A stretch of DNA of 47,284 nucleotides from an uncultured Pelagibacteraceae bacterium (GCA_902565935.1 CACFGT010000012.1:1-47284), one strand, 5' to 3'; counted from the first letter of the stretch, positions 15,819-25,142 are shown. Notes: generated by a model from the letters alone, not told the origin. Numbers and translations: made by a program.

Positions 15819-16292
15819 TTAAGATTTCTTTAATTTTTCTAATTTTGAAGATCTTTTTTCTTCCAAAATTCTTCTTACTAACTTTCTGTTACACGGCACT
15901 CCTAGTGATTTTGAAACTTTAGTTGCAATTGAAGTTTTTGATTCCTCTTTATTTTTAGCTTCATCAAATATTTGAAGAATTTTTTTTTCTTTTTTTTTAA
16001 CAAGTTCTAATCCTAGAACACTGTTATTAATATACATTAAATTTTGTCGTATTTGTTCTATCTTTGTGTCTGTAGGTATTTTATAAGCAGTTGGAGTAGA
16101 ACCACCTGAACCCTCACGCTTGAACTTAACCATTTGAATACCGTGATTTTCACAAAACCTTGGTAAATTATCTTTTCTTTTTACAAAAATTTTTTTCCTT
16201 TTAAAAAATTCGAATATTTGATCAGTATCATAAAAACCCTCTGGCTTTTCATCCCGAGTTTCTCCAAGTTTATATTTGTCTTTATCCATCAA
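15819..16292 (-). CDS. Unrecognised 157-aa basic protein, last gene of the nuclease/helicase arm
   Basis: I do not recognise the family. The first half has FYDTDQIFEFFKRKKIFV and a Gly/Ser-rich turn (REGSGGSTPTAYKIP). The second half is strongly charged and helical, ending in ATKVSKSLGVPCNRKLVRRIL, which reads like a helix-turn-helix. A nucleic-acid-binding role is therefore plausible but unproven. The ATG at 16292 is followed at once by another at 16289. It lies 26 bp downstream of the large helicase gene on the same strand, so it is probably in the same operon. After it come about 100 bp of AT-rich spacer with no clear terminator before trxA. Confidence 0.65.
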   Translation of the reverse strand: MMDKDKYKLGETRDEKPEGFYDTDQIFEFFKRKKIFVKRKDNLPRFCENHGIQMVKFKREGSGGSTPTAYKIPTDTKIEQIRQNLMYINNSVLGLELVKKKEKKILQIFDEAKNKEESKTSIATKVSKSLGVPCNRKLVRRILEEKRSSKLEKLKKS

Positions 16293-16318
16293 TAAAATCC
16301 TTAGGTTATCTTATATAA

Positions 16319-19300
16319 TTATGCTGCATATTTCATTAATTTTTGAAAATAATTCATTAATTTAAATTCCTCATAATCATTAGGTGCTGACTCTAATAAT
16401 TTTGGATTAAGCAAAATAACTGATGAACATTGGGCTCTTGAGATTGCAACATTAAGTCGATTTCGATTAAAGAAAAATTTTTTATTTCTTGGGAGATCGT
16501 CGACTGAAGAACTTGTCATACTTATAATTGTTATAGGTGCCTCCATTCCTTGAAATTTATCTATTGTTCCACATCGAGCTCCTTTTTTTAATCTTGCTTT
16601 CAAAAAATTTACCTGAGCATTAAACGGGCTTACGATTAAAATGTCATCTATACTTATTTTCCTCTCAGTTTTATCAAAATCAATAAACTTACAGCCCATG
16701 ACCTGATCCATAATTTTTTTTATAATTTCAAACTCCTCAACACTTGTTTGTGATCTATCTTGGTGTTTCATTAGTACTGTATGTATGCCCTCATTTTTTA
16801 TAATGCTATTTTTTTTGTACTCGATTTTTCTATTAATGTTATTTTCATTTACCAGTAGCCTATTTTCGTAAAAATTTTCAGAGGTAAATAAATTTATGTT
16901 TGGATGTAGCCTAAAGGTTTTATTTAGAAAAATACCCTTGTCTGGGGAAATGGTATCGCTATCTTCTAATAAATAATCTAAAACCGATTTTCCTGAGTCA
17001 TTTGGATGACTTCCTTGTGTTGGCTGACCAAGTTGTTGTTGATCTCCAACTAAAACAATATTTTTTGCAATTCCCCCTAAAGCAATTAAATCTGCAACAG
17101 AAATTTGAGAAGCTTCATCTACAAAAAGATAATCTAATTTATTTTGGTAATACCATTGAGATAGATGATATTTTGTCCCGGCGTAAAGTAAAATTTTATT
17201 ATCTTTTAACCCGTCAATGTAATGTTTTTCGTTTTTATCAGTTTTAATCAAATTTCCATCGTAGAATGTATCCTCATTATCTGGATTACCCATCTTCAGT
17301 CCTTTGAATACGTATTTTTGATTATTAGCTAAATTTTCCACTCGCTCTAAAAGATTATGAATTACTTTATGGGAATTGGCTGTCACAGCAATTTTTTTAT
17401 TATTTTTAAGAAGCTCAATAATAGCATTTGCTGATTGATAAGTCTTACCACTTCCAGGAGGTCCTTGAAGATATAGATATGAATTTTGTAAATTTAAAAT
17501 GATTTTTGGAATTTCATCGTCATATTTTTCCGTTTTTATTATTTTTTCACCTTTTTTTATTCCTTTTATTTTAGGAATATCTCTATTAATAAAATCTTTG
17601 ATTGCATTATATCCATCTTTTTTTTCTAAAACATTGTCACAAAATCTATAAATATTTTTATTTAAATTTTCAAAACGCGCATGTTCCATGACTTTTTCAC
17701 CAATAGATAAAGTTTTTGGTAATTGCTTGTCCTCTTTGGAGATTCCTTTTCTAAGTAAAAGTGATCGTTTAATTTGATCTAATTCTTGAATTTTACCTGC
17801 ATAATCACTTCTTTCTGGATCTGTATTATTTGCAATTATACATGTCCTTCCCTCTTTAAGTTTATATTCTTGCTCTGGAAAAATATATTTGTAAACAAGT
17901 GATCTTTTGTCTTGAAAAACTGATACAAGTTTCATATTTCCTATACATTCTCTATCATCCATTAAGTCACTATCTGATAAATCTTTTCTATCAAAATGCT
18001 GTCGCCATTGTGGTTTTTGTTCTCTATTATAAAAACCAATTACATCTGAAAGTAATTTTGAAATTTTATTATGTGTTGATTTAAAATTTTCAAACTTCTC
18101 TTGAAATTCTAATAAAGTTTCCTCAAAAGGTCTTAGTTCTATTTTTTCCTTTTCAGGGATAAACCATTTTGTTTGCTTAGGTTTTATTCGCAATAGCCAT
18201 TTTCTTAGTCTAAAAGTAGACTCACAATCTTGTTTATTATAATCCTCAATCTTATCTAAAAGTCTCTTATCATTATTATGCATCCATTGAATGTAAAACT
18301 CCTCAGATACATCTCCTTTTAGAATTTCACCCGTTCTCTTAAAATCGTAATATTTTTCAATATCTTTAATAGAATAACTTTTTTGGGATACATATATGCC
18401 TTGTTTAACTACTCTAAATAAATCTACGAATTTTCCAAGGTTTAAATAATGATCATAATCTACTCCATGGACTTTATGTATTGAGGTTAATCTTTCTAAA
18501 GCAGTGATTTCATATGGTGCATAATGATAAATTTTTGCTTTTGGATATTTTTTAAAATGAGCTTTTGTAAATTCAAAAAATTTAATTAAACTTTGTTTTT
18601 CCTCATCTCTATTGTGTGCCCAAAATGATTTGAAAACTTTCTTTTCATTTTCTTCATAAAAAATACCAAATAAGTATTCTAATCGTCCTGAATAAACATA
18701 ATCTTGCACTCCTTCTAAGTCAAAAAAAAGATCGCCTGGAGCTGGTTCAGGTAAAAGATTAAATCCTTTATTTAAAGCAAAATTTTCCTCAATAAATTTG
18801 AACTTAATTACTCCTTCTGTGTGTGCATCTATTTGTAATTTTGCTTGATTAATTAACTTGATTTTTGTCTCATCTTTTAAACCTTCAATTTTTTTTTTTG
18901 GATCTAATTTTGAAAGCTCACTAAAGTTTTTTATACCAGCCTCATTTAATCTTTTAATATTATTTTTATTGTTTCCCAATACTTGATTTAAATGCTTTTG
19001 ATTAATCCATTCTTTTTCACAAAATTCTTGTAAATCTCTAAAAGAACAATAACTAACTTTTTCTAATTTTTTCCTATTCAAATCATTTTTTACAAAATTC
19101 TCAAAAGATAATTTTTGTTCTAAAAAAATGTCATATACCTCACCAATTCTGACGGTTTCTTTTTTTTTATCTTTTAATAAAATATAAAAGTTTTTAGGAA
19201 GAATTCCTTGAGCTTCTTTAAGTAGAAAGGAATATAAACTTATTTGATAAATATGATCTTTTTTTACTTTTGATGTATTTTTAGTGTCAATGATTTCATA

Positions 19301-19678
19301 ACTCCAATCACCAAAATTAGATTTAACAGTTTCATTAATTTCTAAAAAATCTAATTCTCCTCTCCAATTTCCTGATGCTAACCACCCTCCATAAACTAGT
19401 TCATATCCATTTTTCAGGGCTTGAATTGTTTCTTTAATTTTTTCTTCTTTGGATAAATCTTTTAACTTTTTGATATTTTTAATTTTTTTATATTTTTTGC
19501 TTAATTCATTAAAATACTCTTTTTCGTGAATTAAACCCTTTTCTAATCTTAAATTTTCAGCGATTGTTCTCTCTGATTTTTTTAAGTTTAAAATTTCATC
19601 ACCGAATTCATCTGTAATAAAATGCTTTAAATTAACGTAATTTACAAGCATTGTAGGTGAATAGAAATTTTTATCCAT
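16319..19678 (-). CDS. TM0106-type RecB-like nuclease fused to SF1 (Dna2/UPF1-like) helicase
   Basis: A 1119-aa protein with three parts. Residues 1-160 form a PD-(D/E)XK nuclease: HE at 51-52, GELD (107-110), IIDTK (129-133) and QISLY (145-149). Residues about 310-500 resemble an RNase H-like DEDD domain: FFDLEG (Asp320, Glu322), IYHYAPYE, VDLFR (Asp419) and QDCES (Asp484). Residues about 720-1115 form an SF1 helicase: GPPGSGKT (739-746), FVDEASQIS (852-860), VGDQQQLGQ, TFRLHP, DKFQGMEA and NVAISRAQ (Arg1081). The order matches the TM0106 RecB-like nuclease/helicase family, of DNA-repair or defence type. It is cotranscribed with rmuC upstream (56 bp) and the 157-aa gene downstream. Function in vivo unknown. 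Confidence 0.88.
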   Translation of the reverse strand: MDKNFYSPTMLVNYVNLKHFITDEFGDEILNLKKSERTIAENLRLEKGLIHEKEYFNELSKKYKKIKNIKKLKDLSKEEKIKETIQALKNGYELVYGGWLASGNWRGELDFLEINETVKSNFGDWSYEIIDTKNTSKVKKDHIYQISLYSFLLKEAQGILPKNFYILLKDKKKETVRIGEVYDIFLEQKLSFENFVKNDLNRKKLEKVSYCSFRDLQEFCEKEWINQKHLNQVLGNNKNNIKRLNEAGIKNFSELSKLDPKKKIEGLKDETKIKLINQAKLQIDAHTEGVIKFKFIEENFALNKGFNLLPEPAPGDLFFDLEGVQDYVYSGRLEYLFGIFYEENEKKVFKSFWAHNRDEEKQSLIKFFEFTKAHFKKYPKAKIYHYAPYEITALERLTSIHKVHGVDYDHYLNLGKFVDLFRVVKQGIYVSQKSYSIKDIEKYYDFKRTGEILKGDVSEEFYIQWMHNNDKRLLDKIEDYNKQDCESTFRLRKWLLRIKPKQTKWFIPEKEKIELRPFEETLLEFQEKFENFKSTHNKISKLLSDVIGFYNREQKPQWRQHFDRKDLSDSDLMDDRECIGNMKLVSVFQDKRSLVYKYIFPEQEYKLKEGRTCIIANNTDPERSDYAGKIQELDQIKRSLLLRKGISKEDKQLPKTLSIGEKVMEHARFENLNKNIYRFCDNVLEKKDGYNAIKDFINRDIPKIKGIKKGEKIIKTEKYDDEIPKIILNLQNSYLYLQGPPGSGKTYQSANAIIELLKNNKKIAVTANSHKVIHNLLERVENLANNQKYVFKGLKMGNPDNEDTFYDGNLIKTDKNEKHYIDGLKDNKILLYAGTKYHLSQWYYQNKLDYLFVDEASQISVADLIALGGIAKNIVLVGDQQQLGQPTQGSHPNDSGKSVLDYLLEDSDTISPDKGIFLNKTFRLHPNINLFTSENFYENRLLVNENNINRKIEYKKNSIIKNEGIHTVLMKHQDRSQTSVEEFEIIKKIMDQVMGCKFIDFDKTERKISIDDILIVSPFNAQVNFLKARLKKGARCGTIDKFQGMEAPITIISMTSSSVDDLPRNKKFFFNRNRLNVAISRAQCSSVILLNPKLLESAPNDYEEFKLMNYFQKLMKYAA

Positions 19679-19734
19679 TAATACTCATCTTTTATAATTA
19701 ACCAGCCTTGGAATGATTACTAGTAGGTTTAAAG

Positions 19735-20916
19735 TTAATTTAATTGATCTTTATTTTCATCCTCAATTTTGTTTTTTACATCTTCAAATTCCATCAATTT
19801 ATCTTGTAAGGGGGTAGTTTTTTTTATTGGAGTTTTTGATCTTATTCCATGATCTCGGAGTTTTTCTATTCTCTGTTCTAAACTATTCCTACCAGCGTAA
19901 ATTCCATTTATTACTTTTTTCAAATTTTCACCATGAGAGTTAAAACTGTTCATTGTTCTAATTAGATTTTCTTTAATTATCGAATATTTCTCCATTAAAT
20001 TACTGGCAACATTAGTTATCTCATTGACACTATTTATTTGTTTCTCTTTATCTCTAATAGTTTGAACTATTGATATTACGGCCAGTATATTTTTGGGACC
20101 ACAAAGTAAAATATCTTTATTGTACGCATACTCATAAAGTTCAGGATCTTTTTCTAATGCTGAAAGATAAGCAGCTTCATGGCACATAAACATTATTACT
20201 TTTTGAAATACTTGTTTCTTTAAATTTTTAACGTAATCTCTTTCAGCCAATTCATCGATATGTTTTACAACTGCATCGTAATGTTTATTAAATTGCTCTT
20301 TTTTAACTTCATCATTTTCTGCATTAACAAATTTTTTAAAATTATCTAAACTTACTTTTGAATCACAAATTATATGAAAGTTGCCTAAATTTAATACAAT
20401 ATCCGGTTTCGTTGTTTTAGATCTATCTTCTTCGACATCATAAACCTCTTCTTTTTTTTGTTTTGTATAGTCAATACCTAGTTTAAATCCTGCGAAATTT
20501 AATATTTGTTCAAGAAATTTCTCACCAAAATCTCCTTGATATTTTGCGTTTCCAGTCAACTTATCTATAAATTTTTGCTGCTTCTCAATCATTTGTGAAT
20601 ACTCACCCATATTGGTAGTCACTGATGTTTTAAAGGCATCAACTTTTCCTAATGTCTCAAGTTGTTTAGAAGTGGTTTCCCTCTCTTTCGTCAGCGTCTC
20701 ATTAAGATTATTTTTTTCTATTAAGACACTATTTAGTTTTTCATTTAGTATTTTTAAATCACTTTCATGCTGAAGTTTAATCAAATCTAGTTCATGTTCT
20801 TTGTCTTTGATTTCGTCAACGTATTGCGAAGAGTCCTTTTTTTTAACAAATTTAAAATACACAATTCCTAGGGCTAAAATTACTGCTGAAGTAATTAATA
20901 TAGTCAAAATATCCAT
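19735..20916 (-). CDS. rmuC: RmuC family DNA recombination protein
   Basis: RmuC proteins limit recombination of inverted repeats and contain a nuclease-like domain. One membrane segment (about residues 3-24) is followed by a long coiled coil (about 35-115). The RmuC domain follows: QGDFGEKFLEQIL near 127, KPDIVLNLGNFHIICDSK near 170-187 (PD...D-K, nuclease-like), DEL and IMFMCHEAAYLSAL. The 393-aa length is on the short side but complete. The protein should sit at the inner membrane with the coiled coil and nuclease domain in the cytoplasm. It lies between the large nuclease/helicase gene and two small unknown genes on the same strand, so it is probably part of one operon. Confidence 0.9.
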   Translation of the reverse strand: MDILTILITSAVILALGIVYFKFVKKKDSSQYVDEIKDKEHELDLIKLQHESDLKILNEKLNSVLIEKNNLNETLTKERETTSKQLETLGKVDAFKTSVTTNMGEYSQMIEKQQKFIDKLTGNAKYQGDFGEKFLEQILNFAGFKLGIDYTKQKKEEVYDVEEDRSKTTKPDIVLNLGNFHIICDSKVSLDNFKKFVNAENDEVKKEQFNKHYDAVVKHIDELAERDYVKNLKKQVFQKVIMFMCHEAAYLSALEKDPELYEYAYNKDILLCGPKNILAVISIVQTIRDKEKQINSVNEITNVASNLMEKYSIIKENLIRTMNSFNSHGENLKKVINGIYAGRNSLEQRIEKLRDHGIRSKTPIKKTTPLQDKLMEFEDVKNKIEDENKDQLN

Positions 20917-20929
20917 TTAAATGATTCCT

Positions 20930-21304
20930 CTATTGTATTGTATTATTTGATGCATCTAATTTCAACTCAGGTGAGTTTTCATTTAAATAATTAGCCATAT
21001 TTTCAGTAACTTCATCTGTAGAAGATTTATCAGCATGTTTAAATAGATTATATGAAACTCTATGTATAGTTCTTTGTTTTAAGTGGAATAAGAAATGAAA
21101 ATATGTCAAATCCGTATCCATTTTACATTCTGTAACATACTGATCAATTTCATCACACAATTTACGTGCAAATTTGTTTGTTCTTTCACGTTCTTGTTCT
21201 TCTATAGTTAATAAATTTTCAGTATTTTCTGATTGAACATGATCTCTTTTCAAAGGAACTACATTTGATGATTTCTTTTTGTTAGTTTTCTTCACTTTAG
21301 GCAT
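20930..21304 (-). CDS. Unrecognised 124-aa protein upstream of rmuC
   Basis: No family recognised. The N-terminus (residues 1-20) is a lysine-rich tail, followed by an acidic helix (EEQERERTNKFARKLCDEI) and a hydrophobic/aromatic stretch (DLTYFHFLFHLKQRTIHR). The C-terminal 25 residues are acidic and polar. There is no signal peptide or membrane segment. The gene starts 2 bp after the stop of the 99-aa gene and ends 13 bp before rmuC, so all three are almost surely cotranscribed. Tight packing and a clear Shine-Dalgarno-like AGGAGT before its start support a real gene. It may be a small partner or regulator of the nuclease proteins, but nothing in the sequence proves this. Confidence 0.65.
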   Translation of the reverse strand: MPKVKKTNKKKSSNVVPLKRDHVQSENTENLLTIEEQERERTNKFARKLCDEIDQYVTECKMDTDLTYFHFLFHLKQRTIHRVSYNLFKHADKSSTDEVTENMANYLNENSPELKLDASNNTIQ

Positions 21305-21306
21305 TT

Positions 21307-21606
21307 TTAACTCCTATTATTGATTTGTTTTTTGTTGTATTTATTTATTTCTTCCTCGAGCACCTCAATTTCACTTAAAACTCTGTTATATTCAGAGTAC
21401 TCATTGATTTTTACTAGGAAGTTAATGATCGCTGTTGGAAGATTAATTATACTGTAAGTTGTAGATAAAAGAATATTTCTATTAAATCTTCTTTTAAAAG
21501 CTTCCTCTTTTAATGACTTAAATCGCAGATAGTTATTCTGGTATTTCAACCAGTCCTTTCTACTTAAAAGACAACGCCTTAAAATATAATAAAATTCATC
21601 TCTCAT
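21307..21606 (-). CDS. Unrecognised 99-aa protein, first gene of the minus arm
   Basis: No family recognised. It is very basic at the start (RRCLLSRKDW, RFKSLKEEAFKRRFNR), with one moderately hydrophobic stretch (about residues 43-64, LLSTTYSIINLPTAIINFLV). A charged coiled-coil-like tail (VLSEIEVLEEEINKYNKK) ends the protein. It might be a small membrane-associated protein or a dimerising DNA-binding one. Translation starts at 21606, facing away from the S24-like regulator across a 195-bp spacer with inverted repeats. It is therefore the promoter-proximal gene of the rmuC/helicase operon and a likely target of that regulator. Confidence 0.6.
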   Translation of the reverse strand: MRDEFYYILRRCLLSRKDWLKYQNNYLRFKSLKEEAFKRRFNRNILLSTTYSIINLPTAIINFLVKINEYSEYNRVLSEIEVLEEEINKYNKKQINNRS

Positions 21607-21728
21607 TAGCTGTTTCCACTAAATTAAAAATTGAGCTCAATAACCTCCTAGAAAGAAAGGAGAATGATAAAGAAAAGGTTAAAGAACCCAATTTTAATTG
21701 TTTAAACATAAAAACAATATATACAATA

Positions 21729-21786
21729 ATCACTTTTTTGTAAAGTGTTTTTTATGAAAAAATATTATTGATCACTTCATAAAAAA
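21729..21786. promoter_or_regulatory. Operator-like cluster of inverted and direct repeats between divergent arms
   Basis: In the 195-bp divergent spacer (21607-21801), CACTTT (21731-21736) faces AAAGTG (21742-21747) across 5 bp. TTTTTTATGAA (21748-21758) faces TTCATAAAAAA (21776-21786) across 17 bp. ATCACTT occurs twice (21729-21735 and 21771-21777), spaced 42 bp or four helical turns apart. Just before the regulator start is TATATATAAAG. The layout is that of a phage-repressor-type control region, and the adjacent S24-like protein is the natural candidate to bind it. Confidence 0.55.
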
Positions 21787-21801
21787 GTATATATATAAAG
21801 T

Positions 21802-22944
21802 ATGAATCGGCAAGTAAAATCAACAATAAATGAGGCTTCTAAGGATTTATTGCTTAAATTATTGAGGTCCGCAGGACTAACGAAGGTCCAAAGTAGGATT
21901 TATTTAGGAAAACATAGGCACTCTTTAGATACATATCTTTACAGATTTTTTGAGCCTAATTTTCCTCCAAGTTTTGCTTATTTTTTTTTAAATGCAATTG
22001 CTTCATCAAGGCCTCTCGCAAAAGATAGAAAGAGCAAATCGAAAAAATACGCTTTTTTTGATGATCTTAAAAATGCTGAAAAAAATAGTTTTCACAAAAT
22101 TATTGAAAAATATAAAGATTTTAACATTAATCAAAAGCTAATTTTACCTTGTTTAGAGTACCACTGTACTATTCACATTAAGCTATCAAATTCAAAATTT
22201 ATACATGATGAAGAAAATTATGTTAAACGATATGTCGATGAAGTTCTCCCAGGATTAAGAGAAGAGGTTGAAGAAATTAAAAATTATCAACCAGATGAAC
22301 CAGAAACAAATACTAATAATCTCTCTGAGGTAATTAGGCTCTTAGATGCACAAAGATTAATAGAGTCTATTGAAGATTTTTATCCCCATTTAGAAATTTT
22401 AAGAAAAAAATATATGCCTAATTTTGTTGCTCCAAATGAGACTTTTAAATTACCAGTGGTTAATTCTAATGAAAAAATACTGTTCTCAAAAGATTTTGTA
22501 AAAAGAAATCTAAATTTAAATAAATATGATGATCTTATTTTATTAAATGTAAGTGAAGATAATATGCAAGGTACGATAAACTCTGGCGACATCGCTTTAA
22601 TAATTAAATTTCACAATAAAAAATTTACTGATGTAGTATTTAATAACGGTATTTATGCAATCAATCTTAATGGAAAAATTTGTGTAAGAAGACTTCAATT
22701 TCTTAAGCTAAAACAAAGGACACTCGTTCATATAATATCAGATAATAAAAAATATAGAGATGATGCAATAGATTTTGTTGAACTAATTCCGATGATTTAT
22801 GGTGAGGTGGTATGGAGATCTAATAACTTTAAAGATATCGAATTTCTTAAACACGAAACAATGGGGCCAAATTTATTTGATGAAAAAGTAGAAGATTTTG
22901 AAATTCCACTATTCATTGATAAAAACAAAAAGGAAATTGCATAA
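21802..22944 (+). CDS. S24/LexA-like repressor with substituted catalytic dyad
   Basis: The C-terminal part (about residues 245-340) aligns with the S24 self-cleaving repressor domain: LILLNVSEDNM, INSGDIALI, GIYAINLNGKICVRRL, ISDNKKYRD and YGEVVW. In active members GDSM carries the Ser and VKRL the Lys. Here they are EDNM (Asn254) and VRRL (Arg296), so self-cleavage is not expected. Residues 15-55 (LLRSAGLTKVQSRIYLGKHRHSLDTYLY, split here for reading as helix-turn-helix) are probably DNA-binding. The 380-aa length is well above usual repressors, with a charged middle region. It is divergent from the rmuC arm and overlaps the exonuclease start by one base. Confidence 0.8.
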   Translation: MNRQVKSTINEASKDLLLKLLRSAGLTKVQSRIYLGKHRHSLDTYLYRFFEPNFPPSFAYFFLNAIASSRPLAKDRKSKSKKYAFFDDLKNAEKNSFHKIIEKYKDFNINQKLILPCLEYHCTIHIKLSNSKFIHDEENYVKRYVDEVLPGLREEVEEIKNYQPDEPETNTNNLSEVIRLLDAQRLIESIEDFYPHLEILRKKYMPNFVAPNETFKLPVVNSNEKILFSKDFVKRNLNLNKYDDLILLNVSEDNMQGTINSGDIALIIKFHNKKFTDVVFNNGIYAINLNGKICVRRLQFLKLKQRTLVHIISDNKKYRDDAIDFVELIPMIYGEVVWRSNNFKDIEFLKHETMGPNLFDEKVEDFEIPLFIDKNKKEIA

Positions 22945-24389
22945 TGTCAAAACCAAATTTTATTTTTTTTGATACAGAAACTAGTGGTGGAAGAGGTTTA
23001 GCAGATATATTAACTATCGATGCTATTTTCTACGATTATAATTTTAAAAAATTAGATGAGTTTAGCTGTAAAGCAAAATTGAGAAAATCAAGAGTGTATG
23101 AGGTTGATAGTTTTTTAGTTAATGGAATAGATCCATTTGAAATGGATAAATGGTCTAATACAAATTTTGACTTAACAAAACAAACAAATGAAAAATTTAT
23201 CTCTTGGATAAATAAAGGTGATGTGTTCTTTTGTGCACATAATGGTTATAATTTTGATTATATGCTTACAAGTCAGCATTTGTTTTCAAATTTATTTACC
23301 TGGCCATGGATTTTTTCTACAGGAAATGCAAGACAACTAGACTCTCTCCCAATAGTCCAAAACTTTGATTTTTATGCGCCAAATAAAATTTCATTTGAAT
23401 TAAATGAAAAAAATAACAAAGTTTATCGTCTTGGATCGCTCGCAAAAGCTAATGGATTTGAAATAAAGGATTTACATAGTTCAAAAGGAGATACTGAGGG
23501 TTTAGTGAATTTAATGAACTTATTAAAAAAAAAAGATCCAGGTTTATTTAGACAATCACTTAGTTTTACAAATAAGAAGGATGTCTTAAATAAAATTCAA
23601 AATACTGATTATTTTTGTCACCCAGAAACGTTCTATAGCCGTACTAGACAATTCACATCAACATATTTATGTGAACACCCAATTTATAAAGGTTATCATC
23701 TTGTATTTGATTTGAAAAATGATCCAGAATTAATTTTTTCTGAAAAATCTAATACTGTATTAAAAAAAACACTTTCTGCTGCTCCCAAGAAATATAGGAC
23801 TATTAAAATTGGAAAGAATCCATTCATTCAAGATAAATCTTTTGCGACTAAATTTGATGATGAATACTCTACTTTAGGACATGAAATCCTCAAAAAAAGA
23901 GCAGACTTTATAATCAAAAATAGAAAGGAATTAGCTAATAGGGTGAGTTTAATCATCAGTGACCAGTTTGAAGATAATTCAATTGATCAAACCGAGCTAA
24001 TACCTGAACAAATGATATTTAATTTAAATCCATCATCAAATGACAAATCGTTAATGAATAATTTTGTTATGACAAATAACAAAGATGAGCAGAAAAAAAT
24101 TCACAAAAGATTTAATGGTCCACTTAAACATTTATCAGAAATGGTCTTACTAGATAAGTGGGGTAAAGATGGTTTTGATAGTAATGAAGAATATAAAAAA
24201 GTTCGAAAAAATATAAGTCGTAGATTGCTTTCCACTAATAAAGAAGTTTTTCCAACTATACCTGAAGGTATGGCGCGTATTGATGTTTTAAGAGAGGAAA
24301 AAAAAGATGATAAAGAGGTTTCAGAAAAAGTTGAGGCAATAAACTCACATTTAGAGAAATTAGCATCTGAGCATGAAAACTATTTATAA
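22944..24389 (+). CDS. Exodeoxyribonuclease I (SbcB)-like 3'-5' exonuclease
   Basis: ExoI degrades single-stranded DNA 3' to 5' and acts in mismatch repair and recombination. DEDDh catalytic residues are visible: FFDTET (Asp10, Glu12), AHNGYNFDY (Asp105), and LHSSKGDTE (His178, Asp183). SLAKANGFE and the helical block after it (KKDPGLFRQSLSF) resemble the E. coli ExoI stretch LTKANGIE and QPRLFDYLF. The remaining 280 residues match the SH3-like and C-terminal helical domains only loosely. Length 481 aa against 475 in E. coli. Its start overlaps the stop of the regulator (TAATG), so the pair is coupled. Orthology to sbcB is likely but not certain, so I give no symbol. Confidence 0.8.
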   Translation: MSKPNFIFFDTETSGGRGLADILTIDAIFYDYNFKKLDEFSCKAKLRKSRVYEVDSFLVNGIDPFEMDKWSNTNFDLTKQTNEKFISWINKGDVFFCAHNGYNFDYMLTSQHLFSNLFTWPWIFSTGNARQLDSLPIVQNFDFYAPNKISFELNEKNNKVYRLGSLAKANGFEIKDLHSSKGDTEGLVNLMNLLKKKDPGLFRQSLSFTNKKDVLNKIQNTDYFCHPETFYSRTRQFTSTYLCEHPIYKGYHLVFDLKNDPELIFSEKSNTVLKKTLSAAPKKYRTIKIGKNPFIQDKSFATKFDDEYSTLGHEILKKRADFIIKNRKELANRVSLIISDQFEDNSIDQTELIPEQMIFNLNPSSNDKSLMNNFVMTNNKDEQKKIHKRFNGPLKHLSEMVLLDKWGKDGFDSNEEYKKVRKNISRRLLSTNKEVFPTIPEGMARIDVLREEKKDDKEVSEKVEAINSHLEKLASEHENYL

Positions 24390-24392
24390 TTT

Positions 24393-25100
24393 TCAATTAT
24401 CTCTTTTTAAATTGTAATATTGCTCAACTCTGTTCATTGCTTCCTTTTTCAATTTTTCGAACTCCTGATCTTTAAATTCAAACTTTTGGAATATTAAATT
24501 TGGTGTGCACATTAAAATTTCTGTTGATTTAATATTAGTTCCAAACATATTGTCGTGAGCAATTGAATATAACGCTAATTGAAGTCCATATTCATTTACA
24601 ACAGAATATTCTCTCTTTTTTGGCTTATTGCTTTGCTTAAAGTCCAAAATTTTAATTTCATTATCTGAAGAATTTACTACTGCATCAGCAGTGCCAGCAA
24701 ACTTTAAATTTCCATCATAATACAGCACAGCTTCACATCCATAAACTTCGTTAATTTGATTATTTATTCCGTTTTCTACAATTGTTTCTGCCATTTTTTT
24801 TGGTAAATTTATTTCTTCCAATAATTCTCCATTCATTTTATTTAACAAAATTGACTCTAGATACTGGTGAAGAGTAGTTCCCCTTTCTGAACTCTGTTTA
24901 GAAATTATTGCTGCCTCTTTAAACCCGATATCTTTTTTCCATTTATTGAGGGCATCCTTATCCTCTTGACTCTTAGTTTCTGCAAGAATGTTTGTTACGC
25001 TTGGATACTTATCTTTACCTACATCATAATGTCTAGATCCCTTATAAATAGATCTCATTGATTTCGGGTAAGTAAATTTATTATTTATTTTCCATGACAT
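24393..25100 (-). CDS. RecB-family PD-(D/E)XK exonuclease, phage/MGME1-like
   Basis: A 235-aa single-domain nuclease. Motifs in order: RGTTLHQYLES (His78), GCEAVLYY (Glu123), FAGTADAVV (Asp139), IKILDFKQS (Asp153, Lys155) and YGLQLALYSIA (Gln174, Tyr178). This is the RecB nuclease pattern as found in phage exonucleases and mitochondrial MGME1, which degrade single-stranded DNA ends. It has no helicase domain. It converges on the ExoI-like gene with 3 bp between stops and is divergent from the 171-aa gene (42 bp). Pelagiphages carry similar nucleases, so a phage origin is possible. Confidence 0.82.
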   Translation of the reverse strand: MSWKINNKFTYPKSMRSIYKGSRHYDVGKDKYPSVTNILAETKSQEDKDALNKWKKDIGFKEAAIISKQSSERGTTLHQYLESILLNKMNGELLEEINLPKKMAETIVENGINNQINEVYGCEAVLYYDGNLKFAGTADAVVNSSDNEIKILDFKQSNKPKKREYSVVNEYGLQLALYSIAHDNMFGTNIKSTEILMCTPNLIFQKFEFKDQEFEKLKKEAMNRVEQYYNLKRDN

Positions 25101-25142
25101 TTGTTTATTTCTATATCAAAAGTTTGTAAAATATTAAGTTAA

